Positions 1 to 8,460 of a stretch of 64,000 bases of DNA are shown here, in pieces. The stretch's first letter is position 1, and every line of letters begins with the position of its first letter. The position numbers and the translations under genes were made by a program. The DNA is from an uncultured Granulosicoccaceae bacterium (GTDB taxonomy: Bacteria; Pseudomonadota; Gammaproteobacteria; Granulosicoccales; Granulosicoccaceae). Location: positions 62,001 to 126,000 of the forward strand of contig CALAJN010000011.1 in the NCBI GenBank assembly GCA_937922675.1, given 5' to 3'. Under the pieces are notes generated by a model, which had not been told where the DNA came from, did not search any database, and saw only the letters and a list, made by a program, of their open reading frames with translations.

Positions 1-22
1 CGGGCGGCCCGCATTGGGCGGT

Positions 23-949
23 CTAGTTCTCCGAGACTACAGGCTCGCGCTCCCAGGGGGCATTGGGTGTGAACTTTTCGACCATGAAGTCCGTAAATGC
101 CCGAACCTTGTTGCTCAAGTGGCGTCTGTGCGGGTAAACCAACTGGATGCTGGAACTGTCATGGGCGTGATCCACCAGAATCGGTTTTACCAGACCTTGA
201 GCCAGCGACGGCTGCACCACATAGGTAGCCAGTCTTGCAATACCCAATCCGGCCTTGACAGCCTCGTGCAAGGCTGACGCGCTGTTCGTGTGGAAGTTGC
301 CCTTGACGCGCTGCGCCCGTACACCATCGGGAGTGTTGAACTCCCAATCGTTGAAGTGGCTGATCGATGAGTGTGTCAGGCAATTATGGGATAGCAGATC
401 ATCCGGTGTCGTCGGTGTACCGTGCTTTTTCAGGTATTCGGGCGATGCGCAGATGACGCGTTGATTCACCGCCAGACGACGCGCGACCAGAGACTCGTCA
501 GTCAGCCCGTCGGACAAGACAAGGGCGGCATCAACGCCTTCACCGACCAGGTCGACCTGGCGTTCACTGAGTTCCAGCTCCACCCGCAACTCTGGATAGA
601 GCGCCATGAATTCAGGCATGAGCTTGACCATGTGAATCCGTGCAAAGGCAGAGATCGTGGTGATGCGCAGCGTGCCACTGACACGATCGTGCAGGGCCAT
701 CACGGCATCTTCAGCCTGTCGGATCTCGTCCAGAATCGAGCCGCAACGATCGTTGAAGGCATTGCCCTCTGCCGTCAGGCTGAGCTTGCGCGTTGTACGC
801 TGAAACAATCGCGCGCCCAGACGATCCTCAAGCCGCGTGATCAACTTACTGACAGCTGAGGGGGTTAGATCCAGTTCACGCGCTGCTGCCGAGAAGCTGC
901 CGAGGTCGGCTGCTTTCGAAAACACGAGCATTTCGGTGTACTTGTCCAT
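23..949 (-). CDS. LysR-family transcriptional regulator
   Basis: This is a 308-residue LysR-type DNA-binding regulator acting in the cytoplasm. Residues about 4-62 form the winged helix-turn-helix with the family pattern GSFSAAARELDLTPSAVS, and residues about 90-295 form the effector-binding domain. The overall type (short, DKYTEM start, RTTRKLSLT after the helix) is the large CrgA/DmlR-like group, whose effectors vary, so no target can be named from sequence. It is divergent from the ABC exporter starting at 1107, and the 157-bp gap holds a 17-bp inverted repeat with T-N11-A, which suggests it controls that exporter and itself. The ATG at 949 begins the usual LysR N-terminus. Confidence 0.93.
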   Translation of the reverse strand: MDKYTEMLVFSKAADLGSFSAAARELDLTPSAVSKLITRLEDRLGARLFQRTTRKLSLTAEGNAFNDRCGSILDEIRQAEDAVMALHDRVSGTLRITTISAFARIHMVKLMPEFMALYPELRVELELSERQVDLVGEGVDAALVLSDGLTDESLVARRLAVNQRVICASPEYLKKHGTPTTPDDLLSHNCLTHSSISHFNDWEFNTPDGVRAQRVKGNFHTNSASALHEAVKAGLGIARLATYVVQPSLAQGLVKPILVDHAHDSSSIQLVYPHRRHLSNKVRAFTDFMVEKFTPNAPWEREPVVSEN

Positions 950-1045
950 GCGCTGGGCGTTGCTCCCGCAAGGTTGGTGAATCCCTATGATACGTCGGAT
1001 TGTCGCCCAAACTGGACGCCAGTATCTGTTGCACAGGGTGAACTA

Positions 1046-1062
1046 CATCGCAATGCGCGATG
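1046..1062. promoter_or_regulatory. Candidate LysR operator (inverted repeat)
   Basis: CATCGC-aatgc-GCGATG is a perfect 6-5-6 inverted repeat between divergent genes. It contains T-N11-A (T1048, A1060), the core pattern of LysR-type binding sites. It lies about 45 bp before the exporter start. The role as operator is inference from position and symmetry. Confidence 0.45.
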
Positions 1063-1106
1063 GGGCAGATAAGGCTAACCTGTAACACCAACCGGAAGTG
1101 CGTGCT

Positions 1107-2972
1107 GTGTATGCCTTTTTTGAGCGCCTGATAGACCCGCTGGCGTCGTACTGGACAGCTGAGCGGCCGCCTCGGCGCACGGCCGCCTTCTTCGGTTACT
1201 TCCTGAAACCGGTGTCAGGTGTCCTGGTTGCAGCTCTGGCACTCGGTGCGATTGCAGCTATCTCGGAGCTGTATCTCTATGTCTACCTTGGCCGCCTGTT
1301 GGACTGGATGGCGGCCTATCCAGCTGAGGTGGGGCGAGACGCCTTTATCTCCGAGTACGCCGGCGAGCTTGTCATCATGATTCTCGTGGTTGGTCTTGTA
1401 AGGCCTGCTGCGATGCTCGGTTCTCGAGCGATTATCAATCTGGCGATAGCACCAGGACTTGCCAATGCCACGCGCTGGCAGAACCACCGCTACGTCCTGC
1501 GCCAGAGCTTGTCATTCTTCCAGAATGACTTTGCTGGCCGGATCTCCCAAAAAGTGCTTTCAACCGGTCATGCCCTGCGTGAGTCGATAATCAATGTGCT
1601 CGATGGCGCGTCGCTGTTGCTGATTTATGTGATCGGCATCGTGGTCATGTTCAGCGGCATGGCGCCAGCACTCTTGTGGCCGGTGTTTGTCTGGTCCTTG
1701 GCCTATGTCGCTGTCGTGATGACACAGGTCCCCCCGGTTCGTGCTCGCTCAGCCACCCTGTCTGAAGCCAACAGCGGCCTGACCGGTCGGATTGTGGACA
1801 GCTACACCAACATACAGTCGGTAAAGCTGTTCGCGCACGCGGCTCTCGAAGAAGAGTTTGCGGCCACCGGCATTCGTCGCCATACCGATGCGTTTCGGGC
1901 TCTGATGCATTCGATACTGAACATGACGATCACTCTGACTGTGATCAATACCTTGTTGGTGCTCGCAACCGCCTGGCTATCGATCCATCTGTGGACAGCC
2001 GGCACGATAAGCGTCGGTGAAATCGCTGTAGCCAATGGACTGGTGATACGCCTGAACCAGATGTCAGGGTGGATCTTGAGAACAATCACGTCCTTGTTTG
2101 AAAATATTGGCACGGTACAGAACGGGGTCGAGACGATATCCCAGCCACTCGATGTCATTGACAGGGACGATGCTGCCCCGCTTGCAGTGCCGGCGGGCCG
2201 CGTTGAGTTTCGTGGCGTCTTCTTTGGGTATCGACAGTCAGCCGCGACGGGTGGCAGGCAGGAGCTACCGGTCATCGATGGATGTACTCTGGATATCAAA
2301 CCTGGAGAGAAGATCGGTCTGGTGGGTCGATCAGGTGCCGGCAAATCGACCTTGATCAACCTTCTGATGCGCTTTCATGATGTCGATGAGGGTGTCATCG
2401 AGATCGACGGGCAAGATATTCGCAAGGTGACTCAGGAGAGCCTGCGGGCGTCGATAGCGGTCGTCACGCAGGACACCTCGCTGTTGCATCGGTCTATACG
2501 TGACAACATCCGTTATGGGCGCCGAGGAGCCAACGATGAGCAAGTGCTTGCGGCTGCTGCGCAGGCGGAGGCGCTCGACTTCATCGGCAACCTGACCGAT
2601 CCGCAAGGCCGACAGGGCCTTGATGCCCATGTCGGTGAACGGGGTGTGAAACTGTCTGGCGGTCAACGTCAGCGGATTGCAATTGCTCGTGTGATCCTCA
2701 AGGACGCGCCGATTCTTGTGCTGGACGAGGCAACCAGTGCGCTTGATTCCGAAGTGGAATCAGCCATTCAGCAACAGCTCGATCAGTTGATGGCAGGCAA
2801 GACGGTTCTGGCAGTGGCGCACCGCCTGTCAACCATCGCAGCGCTCGATCGACTGGTGGTACTTGACCAGGGCCGGATTGTGGAAACGGGCAAACACAGC
2901 GTTCTGGTAGCGCAGGGCGGCCTCTACGCGCGCTTGTGGCAGCGCCAATCCGGGGGCTTTATCGGGCGTTGA
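1107..2972 (+). CDS. Fused ABC transporter permease/ATPase (MsbA-like exporter)
   Basis: A 621-residue half-transporter with the permease fused to the ATPase, expected to dimerise in the inner membrane and export a hydrophobic or peptide-like substrate. About six membrane segments lie between residues 30 and 330. The nucleotide-binding domain follows, with Walker A GRSGAGKST near 407-415, signature LSGGQ near 516-520 and Walker B ILVLDEA near 536-542, followed by the usual H-loop AHRLST. I chose GTG 1107 because GGAAG sits 8 bases upstream and family members start with a similar Y-x-F-F-E segment; a GTG at 1098 is the alternative. Substrate is unknown. The divergent LysR gene is the likely regulator. 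Confidence 0.92.
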   Translation: MYAFFERLIDPLASYWTAERPPRRTAAFFGYFLKPVSGVLVAALALGAIAAISELYLYVYLGRLLDWMAAYPAEVGRDAFISEYAGELVIMILVVGLVRPAAMLGSRAIINLAIAPGLANATRWQNHRYVLRQSLSFFQNDFAGRISQKVLSTGHALRESIINVLDGASLLLIYVIGIVVMFSGMAPALLWPVFVWSLAYVAVVMTQVPPVRARSATLSEANSGLTGRIVDSYTNIQSVKLFAHAALEEEFAATGIRRHTDAFRALMHSILNMTITLTVINTLLVLATAWLSIHLWTAGTISVGEIAVANGLVIRLNQMSGWILRTITSLFENIGTVQNGVETISQPLDVIDRDDAAPLAVPAGRVEFRGVFFGYRQSAATGGRQELPVIDGCTLDIKPGEKIGLVGRSGAGKSTLINLLMRFHDVDEGVIEIDGQDIRKVTQESLRASIAVVTQDTSLLHRSIRDNIRYGRRGANDEQVLAAAAQAEALDFIGNLTDPQGRQGLDAHVGERGVKLSGGQRQRIAIARVILKDAPILVLDEATSALDSEVESAIQQQLDQLMAGKTVLAVAHRLSTIAALDRLVVLDQGRIVETGKHSVLVAQGGLYARLWQRQSGGFIGR

Positions 2973-3001
2973 AGCGAGCCAGTTCGAGCCTGGATTAGAG
3001 A

Positions 3002-3015
3002 AGCTTGTACAAGCT
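3002..3015. repeat. Perfect 14-bp palindrome before HNH gene
   Basis: AGCTTGTACAAGCT reads the same on both strands. It lies 29 bp after the exporter stop and 42 bp before the preferred start of the HNH endonuclease gene. It could be an operator or a weak hairpin. No function is shown. Confidence 0.35.
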
Positions 3016-3057
3016 GTGATATACAAAGGTATGCGGATCAACAACACCCGTACGGAC

Positions 3058-3621
3058 ATGAACGTCAAGGTCCTGCGCCTGAACAAGGCGGGTACGCCCA
3101 CTGCGTGGCTCAGTTGGCAAGAAGCTGTAACGCTGTTGTCCCGGGATCAGATCCTGTGGAGTCTTGGTGAAGTCGTCTACCGTGTGCGCGGTGGTTATGA
3201 CCGTCGTGGGCGTCGCTCGGTGCTCGACCTGCCCAGCATCATCGCCTGCGATGGCAAGGTCAACCACGGTTTATTCACACCCGCGCTGAGCAACAGTTTG
3301 TTGTTTGCAAGAGACCAACAAATCTGCCTTTACTGTGGTGTCCAGCATTCGGTGCGTGACCTGTCTCGCGATCATGTCGTGCCGACATCACGTGGCGGCA
3401 AGGACTGCTGGACCAACTGCGTCACTGCATGTCGTCGTTGCAATAACCGCAAGGGCGATCTCACCCCTGAGCGTGCTGGCATGGAGCTACTGGCGATTCC
3501 ATTTGCACCCAACCGTCATGAGTACTTTTATCTGGCCAATCGAGATGTACTGGCAGATCAGATGGATTTTCTCAAGGCACGCTTCAGTGTCAACGGAGGT
3601 TTGTCGAAGCTGCGCTCTTGA
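3058..3621 (+). CDS. HNH endonuclease
   Basis: A 187-residue HNH-type nuclease of the small stand-alone class common in gammaproteobacteria. The zinc-finger/HNH core is complete: CLYC near residues 90-93, the catalytic DH pair near 105-106, and CRRCNNRKGD near 125-134, giving two CxxC zinc pairs around the beta-beta-alpha metal motif. The N-terminal segment (VKVLRLNKAGTP) is typical of the family. ATG 3058 gives the usual N-terminus; ATG 3031 and GTG 3016 are in frame upstream and neither has a clear ribosome site. Its 3' end overlaps the convergent lipoprotein gene by 32 bp. Its physiological target is unknown. Confidence 0.88.
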   Translation: MNVKVLRLNKAGTPTAWLSWQEAVTLLSRDQILWSLGEVVYRVRGGYDRRGRRSVLDLPSIIACDGKVNHGLFTPALSNSLLFARDQQICLYCGVQHSVRDLSRDHVVPTSRGGKDCWTNCVTACRRCNNRKGDLTPERAGMELLAIPFAPNRHEYFYLANRDVLADQMDFLKARFSVNGGLSKLRS

Positions 3622-5107
3622 TGAGTGACCCTGCTGGCTTTGTCAGGCTATCAAGTGCCTTGCTTGCATAATCGTCAAGTAGTGAGGAATCACTATCAAC
3701 GGCGACCAGTTGCAACACGTAGCGTCCGTTGAAGGCGACAAGTGTATTAATGCGCGAATGAGCGCGTCCGCGTTTGATTGTGCGGGTCGTGCGCAACAGA
3801 CGCGTTGCGCCTGCCTCGTCAACACTTTCGGCAGAAACGGCTCTGCGCGACACATTGTTGGACTGCAGGGTGCGGGCAAACAGACTGGCTGTCTCTGCGG
3901 TGATGCCTTCAAGCAGAGTTACCTCGACAGGGGGCTTGTGTTTATCCCGAGTGTCATGAATTTCTACCGCTGCCATGGCTGTCAGGAGCCGAGTGAATCC
4001 GTCAACCGCTGCTGCACGTCGTGCCGGATCTGCACGCAAGTTGACTCCCTTGAGCGGTGATGTCTGCACGTGTCTGAAGCCGGTGCTATTCCAGTGATGC
4101 TGCAGGTCTGCAAGAGCTGCCACAAGCGAGTGATTACGTCGCTCCCTGGCGTTGTTTGGCCAGCTATCCGGGTCGAGGATCTGTATGGGATCTACAGGCG
4201 GGTCGCCCAGCAGCTGCTCGAGTAATTGCGGGCCTCGCTGCCGTGTGGCGAGCGAGCCAATGAAGCGCTCACCCTCGATGTAGGCATACTCGATGACATT
4301 GCGGCTCACGGCCGTGCTGGGTTGAAGTGCCTGATTGGCGCGAGCATCTCCAAACATGAAACGATCCAATCTTTGCAGGCCTTCGACGCAAGCGGCCAGT
4401 GCACACAGTTGACGTGTTTGCCATTGAGCATGCCCTTCGTATACTGCCGATTGTGCAAACGCTGCCCGAAAATCAAGCGTTCTGACTGCATTGATATTGT
4501 GGCGTCGATCATCGGCGGCGTGAACCGCTTCGTGGATCAACAGGGCGAGCACTGCCTCGTGGGCGATGGTCGTGTCATCAATGCCTGCCACAAATCTCTC
4601 AAGCAAGCGTCGACTGGTGAAGATCGCGTTATGACGGGCACTGTAGAGTGCAAGGTAGGTGCCCGACTGCGCTTGCATGACTCGCTCAACAAAATAGTTG
4701 GCATAGTTCGGTGAGTTGAACTGGGCCAGGGCAAGACTACGGGTTTCCTCGCGTACTTCGACATCAATTCTTGCATCACTGACGACATGCAGTGACAGGC
4801 CGTCAAGTGAGGTGCCGGAGTGGGACTCGACCAGTTTGCGCGCGGTCGCAAACACCGACCGCAACCATTGATCCAGGCTCAGTGTCGAGCCTGGAGTCGA
4901 GCGTGGAGTCGAGCTGGCAACGCGGGTGTCGAGGGCTGACTGGGGTACCTGAGCAGGCCCCGGAGTGATCTCTGGGGGGACGTTGCTGCAAGCGCTCAGC
5001 AACGCCAATGCGCAGATCAGTGCGCAGATCAGTGAGTGGGGCCGTAAGCAGACCTGCGAGCAAACTCGCAAGCCTGATCCTGAGACGATTGAATGACGTA
5101 GGCCCAT
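3590..5107 (-). CDS. Lipoprotein with HExxH metallopeptidase-like motif
   Basis: I do not recognise a named family. The 505-residue protein starts with a long signal segment ending in a lipobox (LLSAC, lipidated Cys40), followed by a Pro/Ser/Thr-rich linker to about residue 75. HEAVH at 192-196 matches the zinc-binding HExxH, and a glutamate in an EGHAQ segment at about 224 could be the third ligand 28 residues on, as in gluzincins. A second Glu-rich stretch (EYAYIEGE) follows near 273-280. The protein is probably anchored in the outer membrane, facing the periplasm. Peptidase activity is inferred only from the motif; an M48-like or DUF-type lipoprotein is possible. Confidence 0.75.
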   Translation of the reverse strand: MGLRHSIVSGSGLRVCSQVCLRPHSLICALICALALLSACSNVPPEITPGPAQVPQSALDTRVASSTPRSTPGSTLSLDQWLRSVFATARKLVESHSGTSLDGLSLHVVSDARIDVEVREETRSLALAQFNSPNYANYFVERVMQAQSGTYLALYSARHNAIFTSRRLLERFVAGIDDTTIAHEAVLALLIHEAVHAADDRRHNINAVRTLDFRAAFAQSAVYEGHAQWQTRQLCALAACVEGLQRLDRFMFGDARANQALQPSTAVSRNVIEYAYIEGERFIGSLATRQRGPQLLEQLLGDPPVDPIQILDPDSWPNNARERRNHSLVAALADLQHHWNSTGFRHVQTSPLKGVNLRADPARRAAAVDGFTRLLTAMAAVEIHDTRDKHKPPVEVTLLEGITAETASLFARTLQSNNVSRRAVSAESVDEAGATRLLRTTRTIKRGRAHSRINTLVAFNGRYVLQLVAVDSDSSLLDDYASKALDSLTKPAGSLIKSAASTNLR

Positions 5108-5245
5108 CAGAGCGTGAAGTACGCGAAGAGGGCTTCAGTCTACCTTCGCAAGCGTAGCCTGCTTGTCAGCAGTGTCACATTGTGACTGTGATCCATCTGG
5201 CGGATCAGCGCCGGGCGGCGCCGATCCGGCTCGTGCATCAGTGCC

Positions 5246-6664
5246 TTATCGCTGGTACGCGCGGATGTAGTCGATGCTGAATCGCGACGGTGAAGGTGTG
5301 TTGCCATCGGCGTTACCACCCCATGCGCCACCGACCGCGAGATTGACCAACAGGTACATCTCTTCCCAGGAAACGTTGCCGTCTTCAAAGCGATTGGTCT
5401 CCTGACCATCCACGTACCAGACAATGCGGCCTGGCTCCCACTTCATGCCATAGGTGTGAAAATCCGAGGCGTAATTGGTGTTGTTGACTTCAAAAGACGG
5501 TGTGGAGCGCAGTGTCCAGTTGTCGTAGTAGTGATAGGTCTGATACACCGTGTTCGGGTTCCCGCCGAGCATCTCCACTACGTCGATCTCGGGACGACGA
5601 TCGTGATCGTGTTGGTGCAGTAGCCAGAAGGCGGGCCACAGGCCCTGACCTGCGGGCAGTCTGGCGCGCATCTCGACATAGCCATAGCGCATCTTGAACT
5701 TGCCGAAGGTGGTCAGTGCGCCAGACAGCCAGGGTTGCGAATTGGCACTGCCCCACAGATGCCCTGGTGTGCGGATCGCATTGATCGTCATGTTGTTACC
5801 GTCAAACTCAAACGGCGAGTGACCAAAGCCCGGGTTGCCCAGTGAGTCGACGTAGTATTGCTGCTCGTTGTTGATCACCCAGTTGGGCCCCCAGCGATAG
5901 CGGGTGTTCCACTTGTTTGAATCAATCGAGCCGCCGTTGAATTCATCAGAGAACACCAGCGAGTAGCCAGCCGGCACGCTGCCGCCGCTGGCAGGAGATG
6001 GATCATCGTTGCGAATAGTCTGTGCACCACCGCCCGCGTTGAAAGTCAGTGCAGCTGACTTGGTAGAGAAGCGCGAGTCGGAGCTGAACGAGACGACCTG
6101 GTAGCTGTAGTTGCGATTGGCGTCTACGCCAGCGTCGGTGTAGCTAGTCGTGCCTCTGACCGTGCCGCGGTAGCTGTTGTCACGGTAGATGTTGTATCCG
6201 GCTACATTGCCGCTGCCAGCATTCCATGACACTTGCACGTTGCCGCCGCCCAGTGCCTGGGCACTCAATCCTCCGGGGACACCGGGGGTGCCATCAGTGG
6301 GTGCTGCCCCCTGAGGCGCAGCTTGGGGGGCGCCGCCAGTGGATGCCGACGTTTCCGCAGAGCGAACCGAGAAGTTTCGGGCTGCATCGAAAGCAACAAT
6401 GCTGTAGTTGTGGTTGCGCCCTGATTCAGCCCCGTAGTCCACATAGTTGGTGGCAAAGACCGTGGTGCGGTAGTTGCCGTCTCGATAGACGTTGTAGCCG
6501 TCTACGCCTATGTCGTCCCAGGGCTGATTCCAACTGACGCGGATCGAGGTCGAGGTCAGCGATGAGGCCTGAACGTTGTCAGGAGCTGAGGGCTGTTGCG
6601 TGTCGGCAGTTGCCAATCCGGTTCCAGCAGCGAGTACCAAAAGACAGAAGATCCTTGCAAACAT
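5246..6664 (-). CDS. Secreted GH16 endoglucanase with two Fn3-like repeats
   Basis: A 472-residue exported enzyme of glycoside hydrolase family 16, which cleaves beta-1,3(4)-glucans, agarans or related polysaccharides. A signal peptide covers the first about 20 residues. Two Fn3-like repeats lie near 25-108 and 129-209, each with a Y-N-[VI]-Y-R-D motif. The GH16 jelly roll spans 234-472; the catalytic ExDxxE motif is EIDVVE at 359-364 and the W-rich YVEMRARLPAGQGLWPAFW strand precedes it. The sequence is closest in feel to laminarinases, by inference. ATG 6664 is preferred over an in-frame TTG at 6682 because it gives a compact signal peptide. Confidence 0.93.
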   Translation of the reverse strand: MFARIFCLLVLAAGTGLATADTQQPSAPDNVQASSLTSTSIRVSWNQPWDDIGVDGYNVYRDGNYRTTVFATNYVDYGAESGRNHNYSIVAFDAARNFSVRSAETSASTGGAPQAAPQGAAPTDGTPGVPGGLSAQALGGGNVQVSWNAGSGNVAGYNIYRDNSYRGTVRGTTSYTDAGVDANRNYSYQVVSFSSDSRFSTKSAALTFNAGGGAQTIRNDDPSPASGGSVPAGYSLVFSDEFNGGSIDSNKWNTRYRWGPNWVINNEQQYYVDSLGNPGFGHSPFEFDGNNMTINAIRTPGHLWGSANSQPWLSGALTTFGKFKMRYGYVEMRARLPAGQGLWPAFWLLHQHDHDRRPEIDVVEMLGGNPNTVYQTYHYYDNWTLRSTPSFEVNNTNYASDFHTYGMKWEPGRIVWYVDGQETNRFEDGNVSWEEMYLLVNLAVGGAWGGNADGNTPSPSRFSIDYIRAYQR

Positions 6665-7022
6665 AAAAAGCGAAGTTCTCAATTAAATGTTGCGATAGAA
6701 GGGGTCGCATAAGCCACCGCACACCTGCCTGCTCTCAGAAACTCATGCGAGAAACGCGAGGCAAAAAAGGCCTGCTGAACAGAAAAACGTTATGGGCGTG
6801 CAGGCAACGTCAGCACCGCTGTCATGAGACAGCGTGGAGAGAATAGACACAATTTTTTGCACTCGCCCACAACAACACGCCTTGCATCATGGCGGTTTGT
6901 TAATGAACCCATATCGCGGCGGTGCGTGGCCGCGGTTGGTTGTTTTGTGCCGGCTTTAAGTAACGAGCCTGTAACTGATGTGATCGTCGAACAGGCTGAT
7001 TTCAGGAGGCCCTGTTGTGCTG
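6665..7022. other. Intergenic region upstream of GH16 gene
   Basis: No convincing gene in this 358-bp stretch. It should hold the promoter of the GH16 gene. The clearest structure is CGCTGTC-ATGA-GACAGCG at 6817-6834, a perfect 7-4-7 inverted repeat. The short open frame starting at 6824 on the plus strand lacks a ribosome site and any recognisable domain. Confidence 0.5.
6817..6834. repeat. 7-4-7 inverted repeat upstream of GH16 gene
   Basis: CGCTGTC and GACAGCG flank ATGA. It lies about 150 bp upstream of the GH16 start and could be an operator. It has no T-run, so it is not a good terminator for the acuI gene side. Confidence 0.35.
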
Positions 7023-8015
7023 TCAGTGAGGATTGATGACCACTCGTCCGCGCACCTGTCCGGCCAGGATGGACTTGCCAAGCTCAGGCAGATCCTGCAG
7101 CCTGGCTTCGACAATGGCATCGTTCAGTACCGCTGCAGGTAGTTCGCTTGCGAGCCGCTGCCAGGCGGTCGTTCGCTTGTCCAGCGGACACATCACCGAA
7201 TCAATGCCGAGTAGCTTGACCCCGCGTAGCAGGAAGGGAATCACGGTTGTATCCAGACTTGCGCCGCCCGCCAGGCCAATAGCCGCCACCGCGCCGTTGT
7301 AGCGCAGTCGGCTCAGAACGTTCGCGAGTGTGCTACCGCCGACAGCGTCAATACAGGCCGCCCAGTGTTCGCTCTCCAGTGGCTTGCCGGTCGGTGTGTC
7401 GATGTCGCCGCGATCAATGATGCGGGCAACGCCGAGGCTGCGCAGATAGTCGTGTGTGTCAGCTCGCCCCGTGGACCCTTCGACATCGTAGCCGTTGGCC
7501 GCGAGCAAGGCCGAGGCAATGGAGCCCACGCCACCAGCGGCGCCTGTGACCAGCACTGGCCCTGAGTCCTTGGTGATGCCCGACTCCTCCAGTGCCATCA
7601 GGCCAAGCATGGCTGTCAGGCCAGCGGTTCCGATCGCCATCGCCGTGCGCAAGTTCAGACCCTCGGGTGCAGGTACCAGCCAATCCCCCTTGACGCGCGC
7701 TCGTTGTGCGTGGCCACCCCAACGAATCTCACCCACGCGCCATCCGGTGTGGATGACCTGGTCTCCGACAGCGAAGTTCGGGTGAGTGCTGGCACTGACG
7801 GTACCGGCGAAATCAATCCCGGATACATGCGGCCACTCGCGAACAAGCCCCCCCAAGCCGTTCAAGACCAGGCCGTCCTTGTAGTTGAGCGTGGACCAGG
7901 CAATATCGACGGTGACATCGCCGTCAGGTAGTTGCGAGTCTTGCAGTTCAACGATCTCATGGCTGACACTCTTGTCCGAGTGTCGTGTGCTCTGCAGTGC
8001 CTTGAAGGTTGTCAT
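7023..8015 (-). CDS. acuI: Acryloyl-CoA reductase (NADPH), YhdH/AcuI type
   Basis: A 330-residue zinc-free medium-chain reductase of the YhdH/AcuI family, which reduces acryloyl-CoA to propionyl-CoA with NADPH and protects against acrylate from DMSP breakdown. Family signs are the STLNYKDGL segment near residue 41, SGIDFAGTV, GWRVGEIRWGG near 92-102, and the nucleotide loop VTGAAGGVGS near 155-164; the structural zinc cysteines of other MDR enzymes are absent. It is the last gene of a minus-strand run after the DUF6164 gene, 42 bp downstream. No DMSP lyase gene is in the window, so the DMSP link rests on the family alone. Confidence 0.88.
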   Translation of the reverse strand: MTTFKALQSTRHSDKSVSHEIVELQDSQLPDGDVTVDIAWSTLNYKDGLVLNGLGGLVREWPHVSGIDFAGTVSASTHPNFAVGDQVIHTGWRVGEIRWGGHAQRARVKGDWLVPAPEGLNLRTAMAIGTAGLTAMLGLMALEESGITKDSGPVLVTGAAGGVGSIASALLAANGYDVEGSTGRADTHDYLRSLGVARIIDRGDIDTPTGKPLESEHWAACIDAVGGSTLANVLSRLRYNGAVAAIGLAGGASLDTTVIPFLLRGVKLLGIDSVMCPLDKRTTAWQRLASELPAAVLNDAIVEARLQDLPELGKSILAGQVRGRVVINPH

Positions 8016-8057
8016 GGTCGTCTTGGATCGTTAACGAGTTGTGATGGCGGGTGAGCT

Positions 8058-8435
8058 TCAGTGGTTGCCGGGCAAGGCCAGACGAACGAAGGGCCACAGG
8101 GTGACATACAGAAGAAAAGCGCAGAAAGCGAAGATACCGAGACAGGCAAAGGGCCTCTCCACCAGTCGATCAACAAGGCGCGGCTGCAGCCCGGCGGCTG
8201 TGTTGTGCTCAAGCTCTTCACGCAGCCTCAGACGGCGGGCTTGTTGGTACTGGTCAATCAGTGCTCTTGCACGCGCCACATCGCAGGAGTGAGTCAGCCA
8301 CAGTGCCGGCATGGCGATACCCCAGTTACCAGCCGTTGTTTCAAACCACTCAAGCTGATTTTCATCCAGTAAGTCGCGAATATCCTGCGCCTCGTCATCA
8401 GGAACATTGCGAAGGCGGAAGACGAGAGCAGACAT
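8058..8435 (-). CDS. DUF6164 family protein
   Basis: A 125-residue protein of unknown function matching the DUF6164 pattern: an N-terminal alpha/beta domain starting ALVFRLRNVPDDEA, which resembles a small signal-transducing or ferredoxin-like fold, then a charged helix (residues about 60-85) and one hydrophobic segment near 100-118, so a membrane anchor close to the C-terminus. I chose ATG 8435; frames upstream run into the glycosyltransferase gene. It lies 25 bp downstream of the GT2 gene and 42 bp before acuI, so it is probably cotranscribed. Confidence 0.8.
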   Translation of the reverse strand: MSALVFRLRNVPDDEAQDIRDLLDENQLEWFETTAGNWGIAMPALWLTHSCDVARARALIDQYQQARRLRLREELEHNTAAGLQPRLVDRLVERPFACLGIFAFCAFLLYVTLWPFVRLALPGNH

Positions 8436-8460
8436 GCGTAGATAATAACCCCGCACCGAT

